A DNA stretch of 64,000 nucleotides from Maricaulaceae bacterium (GCA_026126205.1 JAHCJP010000002.1:394842-458841), one strand, 5' to 3'; positions 38,281-47,380 are shown, counted from the stretch's first letter. A program made the numbers and translations. Notes: generated from the letters alone by a model not told the origin.

Positions 38281-39060
38281 TTACGCCTTGCGCTCCACCA
38301 TCAGGGTCTTGATCTCGCCGATGGCCTGCGCGGGGTTCAGCCCCTTCGGGCACACCTGGGCGCAGTTCATGATGGTGTGACAGCGATAGAGCCGGAACGG
38401 ATCCTCGAGATCGTCCAGCCGTTCTCCGGTCATCTCGTCGCGCGAATCCGCGATCCACCGGTACGCCTGCAACAGCGCCGCGGGGCCGAGATAGCGGTCG
38501 CCATTCCACCAATAGCTGGGACAGGCGGTGGAGCAGCAGGCGCACAGGATGCACTCGTAAAGCCCGTCCAGCTTCGCCCGGTCCTCCTCCGACTGCCGCC
38601 ATTCGGCTTGCGGCGCCGGGGTCTCGGTCTGCAGATAGGGTTTGATCGCCGCGTGCTGGGCGTAGAACTGGGTCAGGTCCGGCACCAGGTCCTTGACCAC
38701 CGGCTGGTGCGGCAGCGGGCTGACGGTGACGGTTCCGGAAATCTCCTCCGTGCCCTTGGTGCAGGCGATGGTGTTGCGCCCGCCGATATTCATCGCGCAA
38801 CTGCCGCACACCCCCTCGCGGCAGGAACGGCGGAAGGCCAGCGTCGGGTCGACCTTGTTCTTGATCCAGATCAGCGCGTCCAGAACCATCGGGCCGCAAT
38901 CGTCCAGATCGACCTGATAGCTGTCCCAGCGCGGGTTCTCGCCGCTTTCGGGGTCATAGCGGTAGACGCGGAATTCGCGCGTGCGCTTCGCCCCCTCCGG
39001 CGCGGGCCATGCCTTGCCCGTCTTGACCTTGGAATTCTGCGGCAGGGTGAGCTGGACCAT
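38281..39060 (-). CDS. sdhB: Succinate dehydrogenase iron-sulfur subunit
   Basis: 259 residues from [12 protein letters not shown]; agga lies 8 bases before this ATG and the upstream extension is Arg/Pro-rich noise. All iron-sulfur ligands are present: [13 protein letters not shown] for [2Fe-2S], [16 protein letters not shown] for [4Fe-4S], and [14 protein letters not shown] for [3Fe-4S]. Family knowledge: passes electrons from SdhA flavin to the quinone site. Unusually it is separated from sdhA by 2.2 kb holding an antisense retron, so it must use its own promoter or depend on read-through. It lies in GC-rich host DNA. Confidence 0.95.
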   Translation of the reverse strand: MVQLTLPQNSKVKTGKAWPAPEGAKRTREFRVYRYDPESGENPRWDSYQVDLDDCGPMVLDALIWIKNKVDPTLAFRRSCREGVCGSCAMNIGGRNTIACTKGTEEISGTVTVSPLPHQPVVKDLVPDLTQFYAQHAAIKPYLQTETPAPQAEWRQSEEDRAKLDGLYECILCACCSTACPSYWWNGDRYLGPAALLQAYRWIADSRDEMTGERLDDLEDPFRLYRCHTIMNCAQVCPKGLNPAQAIGEIKTLMVERKA

Positions 39061-39212
39061 GGGAAGCATCCTGATCGGCGGGCGGCGGCGAGGCGGCGGG
39101 TGCGGGCGCGAATCCCCGCCCGCCAGCCGCCGGCCAATTTCCCCCGCCCGCCGGGCGGATGCAAGCGCGGCGCTGATTCGGGGGAGGATTGAATCCCGCT
39201 TTCTGTGCAAAC

Positions 39213-39224
39213 CTGTCATCCCGG
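39213..39224 (+). repeat. Half copy of the CTGTCATCCCGG repeat at the retron's left flank
   Basis: The 12 bases are identical to the left arm of the 123-bp inverted repeat at 57671-57793, but no matching right arm (CCGGGATGACAG) occurs nearby. It sits between sdhB and the retron RNA, at about the point where base composition drops, and may mark a repeat disrupted by the retron's arrival. Confidence 0.55.
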
Positions 39225-39328
39225 TAAGCGCACTTAAGCCTCCCCCCTTGTGTGGGGCAGAAACTCAAAAATCTAGAAGCGCAGCACCCGGATTGACGAG
39301 TGCGGCGTATTATAACTATGGTAAGATT

Positions 39329-39463
39329 GCTTACGGGCAGACTTACTGCTGCGAATCGCGGCAAATGACAACAATGGTAGGCAAGCTGCTTACCTTCAAG
39401 TTCCTTTGAGTTGCACAGAATAACCTGGGCCTCGCATACCCTCGCTTAAGAGTGCCCGTAAGC
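39329..39463 (+). ncRNA. Putative retron msr-msd RNA (Ec67-like)
   Basis: An 11-base perfect inverted repeat, GCTTACGGGCA (39329-39339, a1) and TGCCCGTAAGC (39453-39463, a2), bounds a 135-base segment ending 22 bases before the reverse transcriptase. Inside are two msr-type hairpins: TGCTGC/GCGGCA with a GAATC loop (39347-39363) and GGTAGGCA/TGCTTACC with an AGC loop (39376-39394). The remainder (39395-39452) is the msd candidate. From memory, Ec67 shows the same order: a1 ending GGCA, then GA, a hairpin with a GAATC loop, and GAGTGCC at the a2 start, which here reads GAGTGCC as well. An AT-rich TATTATAACTAT lies just upstream. Branching G is probably in GGGCAGA; exact processing is inference. 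Confidence 0.75.
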
Positions 39464-39485
39464 GCCCAACCTACAGGTTTCCTCG

Positions 39486-41234
39486 TTGAGCTCGCTTGAG
39501 AAACTTAAAAAGGCGCAAGACCTCACGGCGCTTGCCAAAGCACTAGGATATACCCCACAGGGGATTGGTTACATCTTATATAAGATGGATGCCGCGAAAA
39601 AGTATCGAGTTTTTGAAGTACCAAAAAAGTCAGGTGGCGTTCGTAAAATCCATGCCCCGGAGCCACGGCTTGCGCTTCTCCAAAGCCGCCTTGCGGAATT
39701 ACTCTATGACTGTGTTATTGAACGAAAGCGAGAAAACCCTCGCTTCTGGTTTCCGTCACACGGCTTTCATCCAGGACGAACAATTGTATCGAACGCAGAA
39801 GTGCACCGTAGGCGGCGCTTTGTCTTCAACCTCGACCTGGAAGATTTTTTTGGAACCATCAATTTTGGGCGTGTGCGTGGCTTTTTCATTCATGACACTA
39901 TGTTCATGCTGGAGCCTAAAGTTGCGACCATTCTCGCCCAGATAGCCTGCCACGATAACGCGCTACCGCAGGGCAGTCCCTGCTCTCCAGTCATATCAAA
40001 CCTGGTCGGTAATATCTTAGATTTGCGTCTCCTCGCTTTAGCTCGTGATGCACGTTGCACCTACACCCGCTACGCCGATGATTTGACATTTTCTACTAAT
40101 GAAATGCTTTTCCCGACAGAAGTCGCCATGAATATTTATGGTGCAGATTGGGCGGTGGGAGAGAAGCTAAAGAAAATAATTGAACAAACAGGTTTTTCTA
40201 TAAATCCTGCAAAAACCCGGATGTCTTTGCGCCGATCACGGCAAACCGTCACAGGATTGATCGTAAATGACAAGGTTAATGTTAGTCAAGATTATTACCG
40301 AGCGGTGCGGGCAATGTGCAACTCTGTCTTCCAAAAAGGTGTTTACTACAAACCCGGCGAGGGCGCGAGCATGGCGACCGATAACCTGAATTCCTTGGAG
40401 GGGATGCTCTCACACATCTACTTCATCAAGGCGAGGCGGGATCGGAATCCAACGGTAAATAAACGCGCTGATGCAGCTAAAGAATTTTACCCACCGCACG
40501 CCCCAAAAGATTTATATAGAAAGTTTCTATATTATAAATATTTTGCCGCCCCTAATGCGCCACTCATTGTAACAGAAGGAATATCAGATATTACTTATCT
40601 GCAATGCGCTATTCGGGCTTTGGTCAAGGATTTTCCGCTGTTAGCAAAAAAAGAAAACGGCAAAGTTATTCGCCTCGTTCACTTCTTAAAGCCATCTGGG
40701 ACGTCTCGTGATATTCTTAATTTAGGCCAAGGTTCTGCCGGACAAGGGGCGCTCATTTCTCAATACGAAAGCATGCTAAAAAAGTTCTCACACAGACCGA
40801 TGGCGCACCCGGTTATTATTCTGTGTGACAATGACGAGGGACTTAAGACGGTTATCAAAAATGCCAAATCGAAGGTCGGCAAAATCATTTCAACGGCATC
40901 AACTGAGCAGTTTTATCATCTTGGGCTGAATCTATATCTCGTGAAGGTCCCCGAAGGGGTGCCGCCACAGGATAGAAGCATCGAATCGCTTTTTGATTCT
41001 GCTTTATTGAAGAAAAAGGTCAATGGAAAAACCTTTAACCCGAAAAAAGACCATAAGGATAATAAACACTATGGTAAGGTCGTTTTTGCTGAAAATGTTA
41101 TAAGGGCCGACGCGGGGTCCGTAGATTTTACAGGATTCAAAGATTTTCTGACGCGGATTGAAAATGTTTTGAAGGATTATAGAAAAACCTCCAGCAAGGC
41201 AGGGTCGACTACAGGTGGGGCGGCTGCGGTATAA
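39486..41234 (+). CDS. Retron reverse transcriptase fused to a C-terminal TOPRIM domain
   Basis: 582 residues from a TTG start (a weak SD precedes it; the first ATG, residue 34, would cut the RT domain). Retron hallmarks: NAEVH at 103-107, catalytic Asp117 in FNLDLEDFF, LPQGSPCSP at 160-168, YADD at 196-199 and the VTG motif at 255-257. From about 358 a TOPRIM domain follows, with the Glu in IVTEGISD (E364) and the DxD in LCDNDEG (D448, D450). Family knowledge: RT-TOPRIM retrons such as Ec67/Eco2 are anti-phage systems in which the msDNA gates a toxic effector. No separate effector gene is present, consistent with that architecture. Codons and base composition are AT-richer than all neighbours, indicating transfer. 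Confidence 0.93.
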   Translation: MSSLEKLKKAQDLTALAKALGYTPQGIGYILYKMDAAKKYRVFEVPKKSGGVRKIHAPEPRLALLQSRLAELLYDCVIERKRENPRFWFPSHGFHPGRTIVSNAEVHRRRRFVFNLDLEDFFGTINFGRVRGFFIHDTMFMLEPKVATILAQIACHDNALPQGSPCSPVISNLVGNILDLRLLALARDARCTYTRYADDLTFSTNEMLFPTEVAMNIYGADWAVGEKLKKIIEQTGFSINPAKTRMSLRRSRQTVTGLIVNDKVNVSQDYYRAVRAMCNSVFQKGVYYKPGEGASMATDNLNSLEGMLSHIYFIKARRDRNPTVNKRADAAKEFYPPHAPKDLYRKFLYYKYFAAPNAPLIVTEGISDITYLQCAIRALVKDFPLLAKKENGKVIRLVHFLKPSGTSRDILNLGQGSAGQGALISQYESMLKKFSHRPMAHPVIILCDNDEGLKTVIKNAKSKVGKIISTASTEQFYHLGLNLYLVKVPEGVPPQDRSIESLFDSALLKKKVNGKTFNPKKDHKDNKHYGKVVFAENVIRADAGSVDFTGFKDFLTRIENVLKDYRKTSSKAGSTTGGAAAV

Positions 41235-41250
41235 GGGGTAGTGTGTCCCC
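41235..41250 (+). terminator. Weak stem-loop after the retron RT
   Basis: GGGG-TAGTGTGT-CCCC directly follows the RT stop and precedes gattattctt. The 4-bp stem and interrupted T-run make this a weak candidate terminator, but it would stop transcription heading into the antisense end of sdhA. Confidence 0.3.
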
Positions 41251-41284
41251 GATTATTCTTCCTCTACATCCCCTCCCCGCCCCC

Positions 41285-43075
41285 CTAATAAACCCGCTTC
41301 ACCGGTTTGATGTAGTCGACGTCCTTGCTGAGCGTGTAGTCGTGCACGGGGCGGTAGTCGAGCTTCACCTTCCCCGTTCCGTCGCACCAGGCCAGGGTGT
41401 GTTTCATCCACGTCTTGTCGTCGCGGTCCGGGAAGTCCTCGCGCGCATGGGCGCCGCGGCTTTCCTTGCGCGCCGCCGCGCCGTTGACGGTGACCGCGGC
41501 CTGGGCGAGCAGATTGTCCAGCTCCAGCGTCTCCACCAGGTCGGTGTTCCAGATCATCGAGCGGTCGGCGACGGCGATGTCGTCCATCGCCTTGAAGGTT
41601 TCGGCGATCCGTTTCACGCCTTCGTCCAGCACCTCGCCGGTGCGGAACACGGCGCAGTTTTCCTGCATCGCGCGCTGCATGCGCTCTCGAATCTGCGCCG
41701 TCGGCGTTGCGCCCGCCGCGTTGCGGAAGCGGTCGAGCCGCGCCAGCGCCGCGTCGCCCGCGTCTTTCGGCAGGTCCGGCTGCCGCGCCCCGGCGGTCAG
41801 CACCTCGCCGCAGCGCAGCCCCGCGGCGCGGCCGAACACCACAAGGTCGATCAGCGAGTTGGAGCCGAGCCGGTTGGCGCCATGCACCGAGACGCAGGCC
41901 GCCTCGCCCACCGCCATCAGGCCGGGAACCACCGCATCGGGGTCCTTGCCCTTCTTGGTCAGGGCCTCGCCGCGCCAGTTCGTCGGCACGCCGCCCATGT
42001 TGTAGTGCACGGTGGGCAGCACCGGGATCGGCTGCTTGGTCACATCGACGCCGGAGAACACGCGCGCGCTCTCCGAAATGCCGGGCAGGCGCTTTTCGAT
42101 CATCTGCGGGTCGAGATGATCAAGATGCAGATAGATATGATCCTTGGCGGCGCCGACGCCCCGGCCCTCGCGGATCTCGATGGTCATAGAGCGCGAGACC
42201 ACGTCGCGGCTGGCCAGATCCTTGGCGGAGGGGGCGTAACGCTCCATGAAGCGTTCGCCCTCGGAATTGGTCAGATAGCCGCCCTCGCCGCGCACGCCCT
42301 CGGTGATCAGCACGCCGGCGCCGTAAATGCCCGTGGGGTGGAACTGCACGAACTCCATGTCCTGCAGCGGCAGGCCGGCGCGCAGCACCATCGCCGAGCC
42401 GTCCCCGGTCTGGGTGTGCGCCCCGGTGCAGGTGAAATAGGCGCGGCCATAGCCGCCGGTGGCCAGAATCACCGTCTGGGCGCGGAAGCGGTGCAGCGTG
42501 CCGTCATCCAGCTTCCACGCCGTCACCCCGCGGCAGGCGCCTTCGGCGTCCATGATCAGGTCGAGGGCGAAATACTCGATGAAGAATTCCGTCTTCTCCT
42601 TCACCGCCTGGCCGTAAAGCGTGTGCAGCATGGCGTGGCCGGTGCGGTCGGCGGCGGCGCAGGTGCGCTGCACCGGCCCGCCGCGGCCGAAATCGCGCGT
42701 CATGCCGCCAAAGGCGCGCTGGTAGATTTTCCCGTCCTCGGTGCGGCTGAACGGCACCCCCCAGTGCTCCAGCTCGTAAACCGCGGCCGGGGCCTCGCGG
42801 CACAGGTATTCAATGGCGTCCTGATCGCCCAGCCAGTCGGCGCCCTTCACCGTGTCGTACATGTGCCAGCGCCAGTCGTCCTCGCCCATATTGCCCAGCG
42901 CGGCGGAAATGCCGCCCTGCGCCGCCACGGTGTGGCTGCGGGTGGGGAAGACCTTGGTGATGCAGGCGGTGCGCAGCCCCGCCTGCGCCGCGCCCAGCGC
43001 CGCGCGCAGCCCCGCGCCGCCGGCGCCGACGACGACGACGTCATAGGTGTGATCGGTCCAGGTATAGGCGGCCAT
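41285..43075 (-). CDS. sdhA: Succinate dehydrogenase flavoprotein subunit
   Basis: 596 residues. The FAD fingerprint [21 protein letters not shown] is near the N-terminus, and the covalent flavin His is in [13 protein letters not shown] (about residue 48). [40 protein letters not shown] and the C-terminal [16 protein letters not shown] block complete the family. Family knowledge: oxidises succinate to fumarate in complex II. It is preceded by sdhC and sdhD with 16 bases to sdhD. Downstream the operon is interrupted: the retron lies on the opposite strand with its 3' end 50 bases from the sdhA stop. Confidence 0.96.
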   Translation of the reverse strand: MAAYTWTDHTYDVVVVGAGGAGLRAALGAAQAGLRTACITKVFPTRSHTVAAQGGISAALGNMGEDDWRWHMYDTVKGADWLGDQDAIEYLCREAPAAVYELEHWGVPFSRTEDGKIYQRAFGGMTRDFGRGGPVQRTCAAADRTGHAMLHTLYGQAVKEKTEFFIEYFALDLIMDAEGACRGVTAWKLDDGTLHRFRAQTVILATGGYGRAYFTCTGAHTQTGDGSAMVLRAGLPLQDMEFVQFHPTGIYGAGVLITEGVRGEGGYLTNSEGERFMERYAPSAKDLASRDVVSRSMTIEIREGRGVGAAKDHIYLHLDHLDPQMIEKRLPGISESARVFSGVDVTKQPIPVLPTVHYNMGGVPTNWRGEALTKKGKDPDAVVPGLMAVGEAACVSVHGANRLGSNSLIDLVVFGRAAGLRCGEVLTAGARQPDLPKDAGDAALARLDRFRNAAGATPTAQIRERMQRAMQENCAVFRTGEVLDEGVKRIAETFKAMDDIAVADRSMIWNTDLVETLELDNLLAQAAVTVNGAAARKESRGAHAREDFPDRDDKTWMKHTLAWCDGTGKVKLDYRPVHDYTLSKDVDYIKPVKRVY

Positions 43076-43091
43076 GCGGGTGCGGCGTCCC

Positions 43092-43466
43092 TTAAAGCGA
43101 GAGGATCAGAAGCGACCAGGCGGCGGCGAGCCACAGCCCGGCGGCGAGCAGCGTGTTGACGACCAGCAGCGCGGTTTTCAGGCCACCGGACAGATAGTCC
43201 TCGATCACCACCTGCGCCCCCAGGCGCATATGATAAAGCACCGCCGTCAGCGTCAGCAGGGTCAGCACCGCGCCGCCGGGCGATCCGAAGAACGCCCGCG
43301 CCGCGTCGGCGTCCGGCGCGCCGGAGCGCGCCAGGCAGATGGCGAACAGCGGCAGCAGCACCAGCAGCGCCAGCGCCGAGACGCGCTGGGCGATGAAATG
43401 CCCGGTGCCGGACTTCGCGGCGCCGAGGCCGCGAACCCTGCTCATCGGCGTGCGCAGGCCGGTCAT
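43092..43466 (-). CDS. sdhD: Succinate dehydrogenase membrane anchor subunit
   Basis: 124 residues with three helices. The opening [30 protein letters not shown] is the alphaproteobacterial SdhD signature (P-[LM]-x-R-V-R-G-L-G-S-A-K-x-G-x-x-H-x-W-x-Q-R). The second helix carries [17 protein letters not shown], with the heme-ligand His and the quinone-site Tyr-Asp region. Its start overlaps the sdhC stop by 4 bases. Family knowledge: with SdhC it anchors complex II and binds heme b and ubiquinone. Confidence 0.92.
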   Translation of the reverse strand: MTGLRTPMSRVRGLGAAKSGTGHFIAQRVSALALLVLLPLFAICLARSGAPDADAARAFFGSPGGAVLTLLTLTAVLYHMRLGAQVVIEDYLSGGLKTALLVVNTLLAAGLWLAAAWSLLILSL

Positions 43467-43867
43467 GACGCGCCTCCAAGGAAGGTGGGCGCCCAGATCA
43501 GCGCCGTGGGAGCCAGCGCGCCGGAAATGATCAGCCAGCTTCTAAGGTTCGATCCCTTGGGGCTGAAGCCGATCCCGGCGTCCCACAGCAGGTGGCGCAG
43601 GCCGTTCAGCCAGTGATAGCTGGCGGCGTAGGTCAGGCCGATCATCGCCGCCATCAGGGCGCAGTTCCAGAACCCCTCGAACAGGAAGGCGATCTTCGCC
43701 TCCTCGCCCGCCGCCAGCAGGATGATCCACACGCTCAGCGCCACCGCGCCGAGATAGAGCGCAATGCCGGTCAGCCGGTGCAGGATCGATGACGCCATGG
43801 TGGCGTGCCAGCGCCAGACGCTGACATGCGGGGATAGCGGGCGCGGGTCGGCGGGCTTGCTCGCCAT
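43463..43867 (-). CDS. sdhC: Succinate dehydrogenase cytochrome b556 subunit
   Basis: 134 residues from MASKPADPRPLSPHVSVWRW; aagga lies 10 bases upstream, and the frame upstream of this ATG is not conserved. RPLSPHVSVW is the family's opening motif. SSILHRLTGIAL contains the Ser and Arg that contact ubiquinone, and ASYHWLNGLRHLLWDAG holds the heme-ligand His. Three hydrophobic helices follow in the expected places. This is the first gene of sdhCDA(B). Confidence 0.92.
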   Translation of the reverse strand: MASKPADPRPLSPHVSVWRWHATMASSILHRLTGIALYLGAVALSVWIILLAAGEEAKIAFLFEGFWNCALMAAMIGLTYAASYHWLNGLRHLLWDAGIGFSPKGSNLRSWLIISGALAPTALIWAPTFLGGAS

Positions 43868-44089
43868 GCGGCGGGGTCCTTGTGAAGGCGGGCGGGACTC
43901 GGCGCGCAGAATACGCCCCGGCGCCCCGGCGTCAACGGAACCGGGTGCGTGCGGGCTGTCTCCGGCGCCGTTGCGGGCGGGGTGGTCGGCGGAAGATGGT
44001 CCAGAGATCATCCGCAGAGGGATTGAAGGGGGGCTGGAAGGGGATCGAGAGGGGGGTAGAGTGATGATGTTCGTCACCCGGAGATTTCC

Positions 44090-44968
44090 ATGTCCGACAC
44101 CCCCCGCAGCGCCGTCATAACCGGCGCCTCCACCGGCATCGGCTATGCCTGCGCCAAGGCGCTAAGCAGCGCCGGCTTCACGGTTTTCGCCGGCGTGCGC
44201 AAGGCCGCCGACGCCAAAAGGCTCAAGGCCGAGCTGGGCGAGCGGGTGATCCCGCTGACCATGGAGGTGACCGATCAGGCCAGCCTCGACAAGGCGGCGG
44301 AGGCGGTGCGCAAGCATCTGAAAGGACACAAGCTTTCCGGGTTGGTCTGCAATGCCGGCGTCGCCGTCGCCGGCCCGCTGCTGCACATCGACCCCGCAGA
44401 AGTGGTCCGCCAGTTCGACATCAATGTCATCGGCGTTTTGCGCACCGTGCAGGCCTTCGGGCCCTTGCTGGGCGCGGACCGCAGCCTTGAAGGCCCGCCG
44501 GGCCGGGTGGTGATGATGTCGTCTGTGGCGGGCAAGATGGGCGCGCCCTTCGTTGGCCCCTATGCGGCGTCCAAGCATGCCCTGGAAGGGCTGACCAAGT
44601 CGCTGCGCAAGGAGCTGGCGCTCTACGGCATCGGCGCGGTGATCATCGGCCCCGGCGCGGTGGCGACCCCGATCTGGGACAAGGCCGAGGAGATCGACGT
44701 CGCCCGCTATGGCGATACCGACTATGTCCCCGCCATGAAGCGGGTGATGGCCTGGATGCTGGACCGCGGCCCCAAGGGCCTGCCGGCGGAACGCATCGGC
44801 CGCCGCGTGCTGCACGCGCTGACCGCGCCGGACCCGCGCCTGCGCTATGCCGAGGTGCCGCAACGGTTCGAGAACTGGTCGCTGCCGCGCCTGCTGCCGG
44901 AAAAATGGGTGGATGCGATGATCGTCAAGCGCCTCGGCCTGCGCCCGCAGGACCGCGGCGACGGCTAG
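44090..44968 (+). CDS. Short-chain dehydrogenase/reductase
   Basis: 292 residues with a ggag SD. NAD(P) motif is VITGASTGIGYACAKAL, the NAG motif VCNAGVAV, catalytic Ser in VVMMSSVAGKMG and YAASKHALEG for Tyr/Lys. The C-terminal extension with DYVPAMKRVMAWMLDRGPKG and LPRLLPEKWVDAMIVKRLGL resembles the 17-beta-hydroxysteroid-dehydrogenase-like branch, but the substrate is unknown. It is divergent from sdhC with 222 bases between starts, and chrA follows after 63 bases. Confidence 0.88.
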   Translation: MSDTPRSAVITGASTGIGYACAKALSSAGFTVFAGVRKAADAKRLKAELGERVIPLTMEVTDQASLDKAAEAVRKHLKGHKLSGLVCNAGVAVAGPLLHIDPAEVVRQFDINVIGVLRTVQAFGPLLGADRSLEGPPGRVVMMSSVAGKMGAPFVGPYAASKHALEGLTKSLRKELALYGIGAVIIGPGAVATPIWDKAEEIDVARYGDTDYVPAMKRVMAWMLDRGPKGLPAERIGRRVLHALTAPDPRLRYAEVPQRFENWSLPRLLPEKWVDAMIVKRLGLRPQDRGDG

Positions 44969-45031
44969 CCTGTTCCCAGGCGCGCCCGCGCAAGGCTTGC
45001 CGGGCGCCGCGCCGCGCCGCATACCAGAGGC

Positions 45032-46372
45032 ATGAGCGACCCCGCACCGCCCGCGCCCGGATTCGCAGAGGCCCTGAAGGTCTGGCTGCGCATAGGTTTT
45101 CTCAGCTTCGGCGGCCCGGCGGGGCAGATCGCGCTGATGCACCGCGTGCTGGTCGAGGAGAGGCGCTGGATCTCTGAGCCGCGCTATCTGCACGCGGTCA
45201 ATTTCACCATGCTGCTGCCGGGGCCGGAGGCGATGCAACTCGCCACCTATGTCGGCTGGACGCTGCACGGGGTTCGCGGCGGCCTCGCCGCCGGGCTGTG
45301 CTTTATCCTGCCGGGATTCCTGGTGCTGACCGCGCTCAGCATCGCCTACGCCCTGTTTCAGGCCGCGGCGCCGCTGGAGACGCTGTTCTTCGGCCTGAAG
45401 GCCGCGGTGCTGGCCATTATCGCGCAGGCGTTCTGGAAGATCGGCCGCAAGTCGCTGCGCGGGCGTTTCGCGCTGGCGCTGTGCGCGGCGGCCTTCATCG
45501 CCCTGTTCGCCTTCAACGCGCCGTTCCCGGCGGTGATCGCGGGCGCGGCGTTGGCCGGTCTCGCCGCCGGGCGCTGGCGCCCCGGCTGGCTGCCGGCGGC
45601 GGCGGACGCGGACGAGGCGGCGCCGGACCAGCCGCCGGTTCGCGGCGGCCACGGCCTGCGCGCCCTGCGCGTCATTGCGCTGGGTCTGTTGATCTGGGCC
45701 GCGCCGGTGCTGGTTCTCGCGGCGGCGGGAACCGGGGGCGATTTCATCGCCATCGCCGCCTTCTTCTCCAAGCTGGCGGTGGTCAGTTTCGGCGGCGCCT
45801 ATGCGGTGCTGGCCTATGTGGCGCAGGATGCGGTGCTGGTGCACGGCTGGCTGGCGCCCGGCGAGATGCTGGACGGGCTGGCGCTGGCCGAGACCACGCC
45901 GGGGCCGCTGGTGCTGGTGCTGGTGTTTGTCGGCTTTCTGGCCGGTTTCCGCGAATCCGGCGCGCTGGACGCGCTCTACGGCGGCCTGCTGGGCGCTTTC
46001 ATCACCGGCTGGGTGACCTTCGTTCCGTGTTTTCTGTGGATCTTCCTCGGCGCGCCGTATGTGGAGGCGCTGCGGCGCGTGCGGGCGCTGGCCGCCGCGC
46101 TGTCGGCGATTCTCGCCTCCGTCGCCGGGGTGATCCTGAACCTGTCGGTCTGGTTCGCCCTACATGTGCTGTTCGCGGATGTGCAGCGGATAGAGGCCGG
46201 TCCGTTGCGCATCGCCCTGCCAGGCTGGGAAAGCTTCGACCCCGGCGCCGCGCTGCTGGTGCTGGCGGCGCTGTTCGCCGTGTTCCGGCTGAAGGCGGGA
46301 ATCGCGGTCACGCTGGGGGGTTGCGCGCTGATCGGCGCGCTGATTCACACCGGGCTGTTCGGGCTGGTCTAG
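45032..46372 (+). CDS. chrA: Chromate transporter ChrA (two-domain form)
   Basis: 446 residues made of two homologous CHR halves. The first opens FLSFGGPAGQIALMHRVLVEERRWISEPRYLHAVNFTMLLPGPEAMQLATYVGW; the second carries VVSFGGAYAVLAYVAQDAV, GWLAPGEMLDGLALAETTPGPLVLVLVFVGFLAGFR. Each half has about five to six helices. Family knowledge: ChrA exports chromate by proton antiport, though many members probably move other oxyanions. No chrB regulator is adjacent. It converges on the SdpI-like gene with a 4-base overlap. Confidence 0.9.
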   Translation: MSDPAPPAPGFAEALKVWLRIGFLSFGGPAGQIALMHRVLVEERRWISEPRYLHAVNFTMLLPGPEAMQLATYVGWTLHGVRGGLAAGLCFILPGFLVLTALSIAYALFQAAAPLETLFFGLKAAVLAIIAQAFWKIGRKSLRGRFALALCAAAFIALFAFNAPFPAVIAGAALAGLAAGRWRPGWLPAAADADEAAPDQPPVRGGHGLRALRVIALGLLIWAAPVLVLAAAGTGGDFIAIAAFFSKLAVVSFGGAYAVLAYVAQDAVLVHGWLAPGEMLDGLALAETTPGPLVLVLVFVGFLAGFRESGALDALYGGLLGAFITGWVTFVPCFLWIFLGAPYVEALRRVRALAAALSAILASVAGVILNLSVWFALHVLFADVQRIEAGPLRIALPGWESFDPGAALLVLAALFAVFRLKAGIAVTLGGCALIGALIHTGLFGLV

Positions 46373-47055
46373 GCGTCGTCGGGGGTCGCGGTTTCGCGCG
46401 CCGGATCGTTGCGCCAGACGATGTAGGAATAGGCGGCGAGCGCCAGCGTCGCCGCGCCGGCTGTGATCAGCACGCCCAGCATCGCCCAGCCCGTCGCGCC
46501 CAGCGCCGCCGCCGCAAGCGAGGCGAGGCCGAGAACCGAGTAAACCCGCCCGGCCCAGCGGTGGGTCTTGTCCCATGAAAGGTCCGAAGACAGCGTCCAC
46601 GGCGTGCGGAAGCCGGCGAAGAAATTCGGCCGCGCTTTCGCCATCACCAGTCCCAGCGCCAGCAGCAGCAGGCCCAGGAATCCCGCGCCGATGCGGGTGA
46701 TCACCGGCCCCTCCGGCGCCATGCCCGCGGCGGCGAGCGAAATCAGCGCCTGCCCGCCCGCCAGCGCCAGCGCAGAAATCGACCAGGCGGTCAGATACAG
46801 CGCCCGCGACCGGCGCAAATTCTGACCGCGCGGGTCGATGGACGGCAGAACGGCCAGCATCAGCGTCAGGCCCAGCAGCAGGGCGGGCAGAAACAGGAAC
46901 GCCTCGGCCCGGCTTCCATAGCGGTCGGCCTCGCCCGCGATGTTGTAGTGCACGGGGATGGTCTGGCCCGGTTCGGTGTTAAGCCATCCGAAGGCCGCAA
47001 AACCCGCCGCGATTGCGAAGGCGATGGCGGAAATGGCGATGCCGGTGCGAATCAT
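46369..47055 (-). CDS. SdpI/DUF1648-family membrane protein
   Basis: 228 residues with about seven helices. The DUF1648 opening IPVHYNIAGEADRYGSRAEAFLFLPALLLG is followed by the SdpI core LGLVMAKARPNFFAGFRTPWTLSSDLSWDKTHRWAGRVYSVLGL, whose G-x-R-T-P-W-T-L...W...H block is diagnostic. Family knowledge: in Bacillus, SdpI protects against the SdpC toxin and sequesters SdpR at the membrane. No SdpC-like toxin is seen here. Its ATG overlaps the stop of the ArsR-type regulator (ATGA), the same order as Bacillus sdpRI. Confidence 0.88.
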   Translation of the reverse strand: MIRTGIAISAIAFAIAAGFAAFGWLNTEPGQTIPVHYNIAGEADRYGSRAEAFLFLPALLLGLTLMLAVLPSIDPRGQNLRRSRALYLTAWSISALALAGGQALISLAAAGMAPEGPVITRIGAGFLGLLLLALGLVMAKARPNFFAGFRTPWTLSSDLSWDKTHRWAGRVYSVLGLASLAAAALGATGWAMLGVLITAGAATLALAAYSYIVWRNDPARETATPDDA

Positions 47056-47339
47056 GACGCGTCCTTTCCTTCTGCGGCTTTTCCGGCCCCGGCCAGATCC
47101 ATCAACAGCGCCAGCGCCTCCTCCGCCGCTCCGGCGTTGAGCCGGTAGCGGATCATGGTTCCGTGGCGCTCGGCGCGGATCAGACCCGCATTCTTCAGCG
47201 CCGCGAAATGACCGGACATGGTCGGCTTCGACACCGGGAACAGCGCCGCCAGTTCGCCGGCGGCCATCGGGCCGCCGCGCAGCGCCTTGAGCACCTTGCG
47301 GCGCAGCGGATGCGCCAATGCCTGGAACACGTCGGCCAT
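47052..47339 (-). CDS. ArsR-family autorepressor (SdpR-like)
   Basis: 95 residues from MADVFQALAHPLRRKVLKAL, matching the SdpR opening; an in-frame GTG at 47357 adds six residues. The winged helix is complete: GPMAAGELAALFPVSKPTMSGHFAALKNAGLIRAERHGTMIRYRLN. There is no cysteine metal site, so it is the SdpR rather than the metal-sensor branch. Coupled to the SdpI-like gene by ATGA. Family knowledge: SdpR represses its own operon and is titrated by ligand-bound SdpI. A palindromic site overlaps the upstream -35. Confidence 0.87.
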   Translation of the reverse strand: MADVFQALAHPLRRKVLKALRGGPMAAGELAALFPVSKPTMSGHFAALKNAGLIRAERHGTMIRYRLNAGAAEEALALLMDLAGAGKAAEGKDAS

Positions 47340-47364
47340 GGATTGACTCTGGCGCACCGCTTAT

Positions 47365-47380
47365 TTAGTGTCAAGACTAA
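47365..47380. promoter_or_regulatory. Inverted repeat TTAGT-N6-ACTAA overlapping a TTGACA -35: putative operator
   Basis: TTAGT (47365-47369) and ACTAA (47376-47380) flank GTCAAG; on the minus strand the centre supplies TTGACA, a consensus -35 for the ArsR/SdpI operon. The site is also only about 30 bases upstream of the divergent secreted hydrolase, so it could control both. Confidence 0.5.

Noticed and set aside
39293..39318. TTGACG plus TATAAC/TAACTA as the retron promoter
   Set aside because: Spacing is only 12-14 bases, too short for a sigma70 promoter; the AT-rich -10-like stretch may still be used with another -35.
39230..39455. Alternative a1/a2 pairing of GCACTTAAG (39230-39238) with CTTAAG-AG-TGC (39445-39455)
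   Set aside because: It needs a two-base bulge and gives a longer RNA; the 11-base perfect pair at 39329/39453 with msr hairpins inside is the better model.
39244..41250. CCCC-TTGTGT-GGGG at 39244-39257 and GGGG-TAGTGTGT-CCCC at 41235-41250 as terminal repeats of the retron
   Set aside because: They are neither direct nor inverted copies of each other beyond the G/C runs, so they do not support a transposon-like end.
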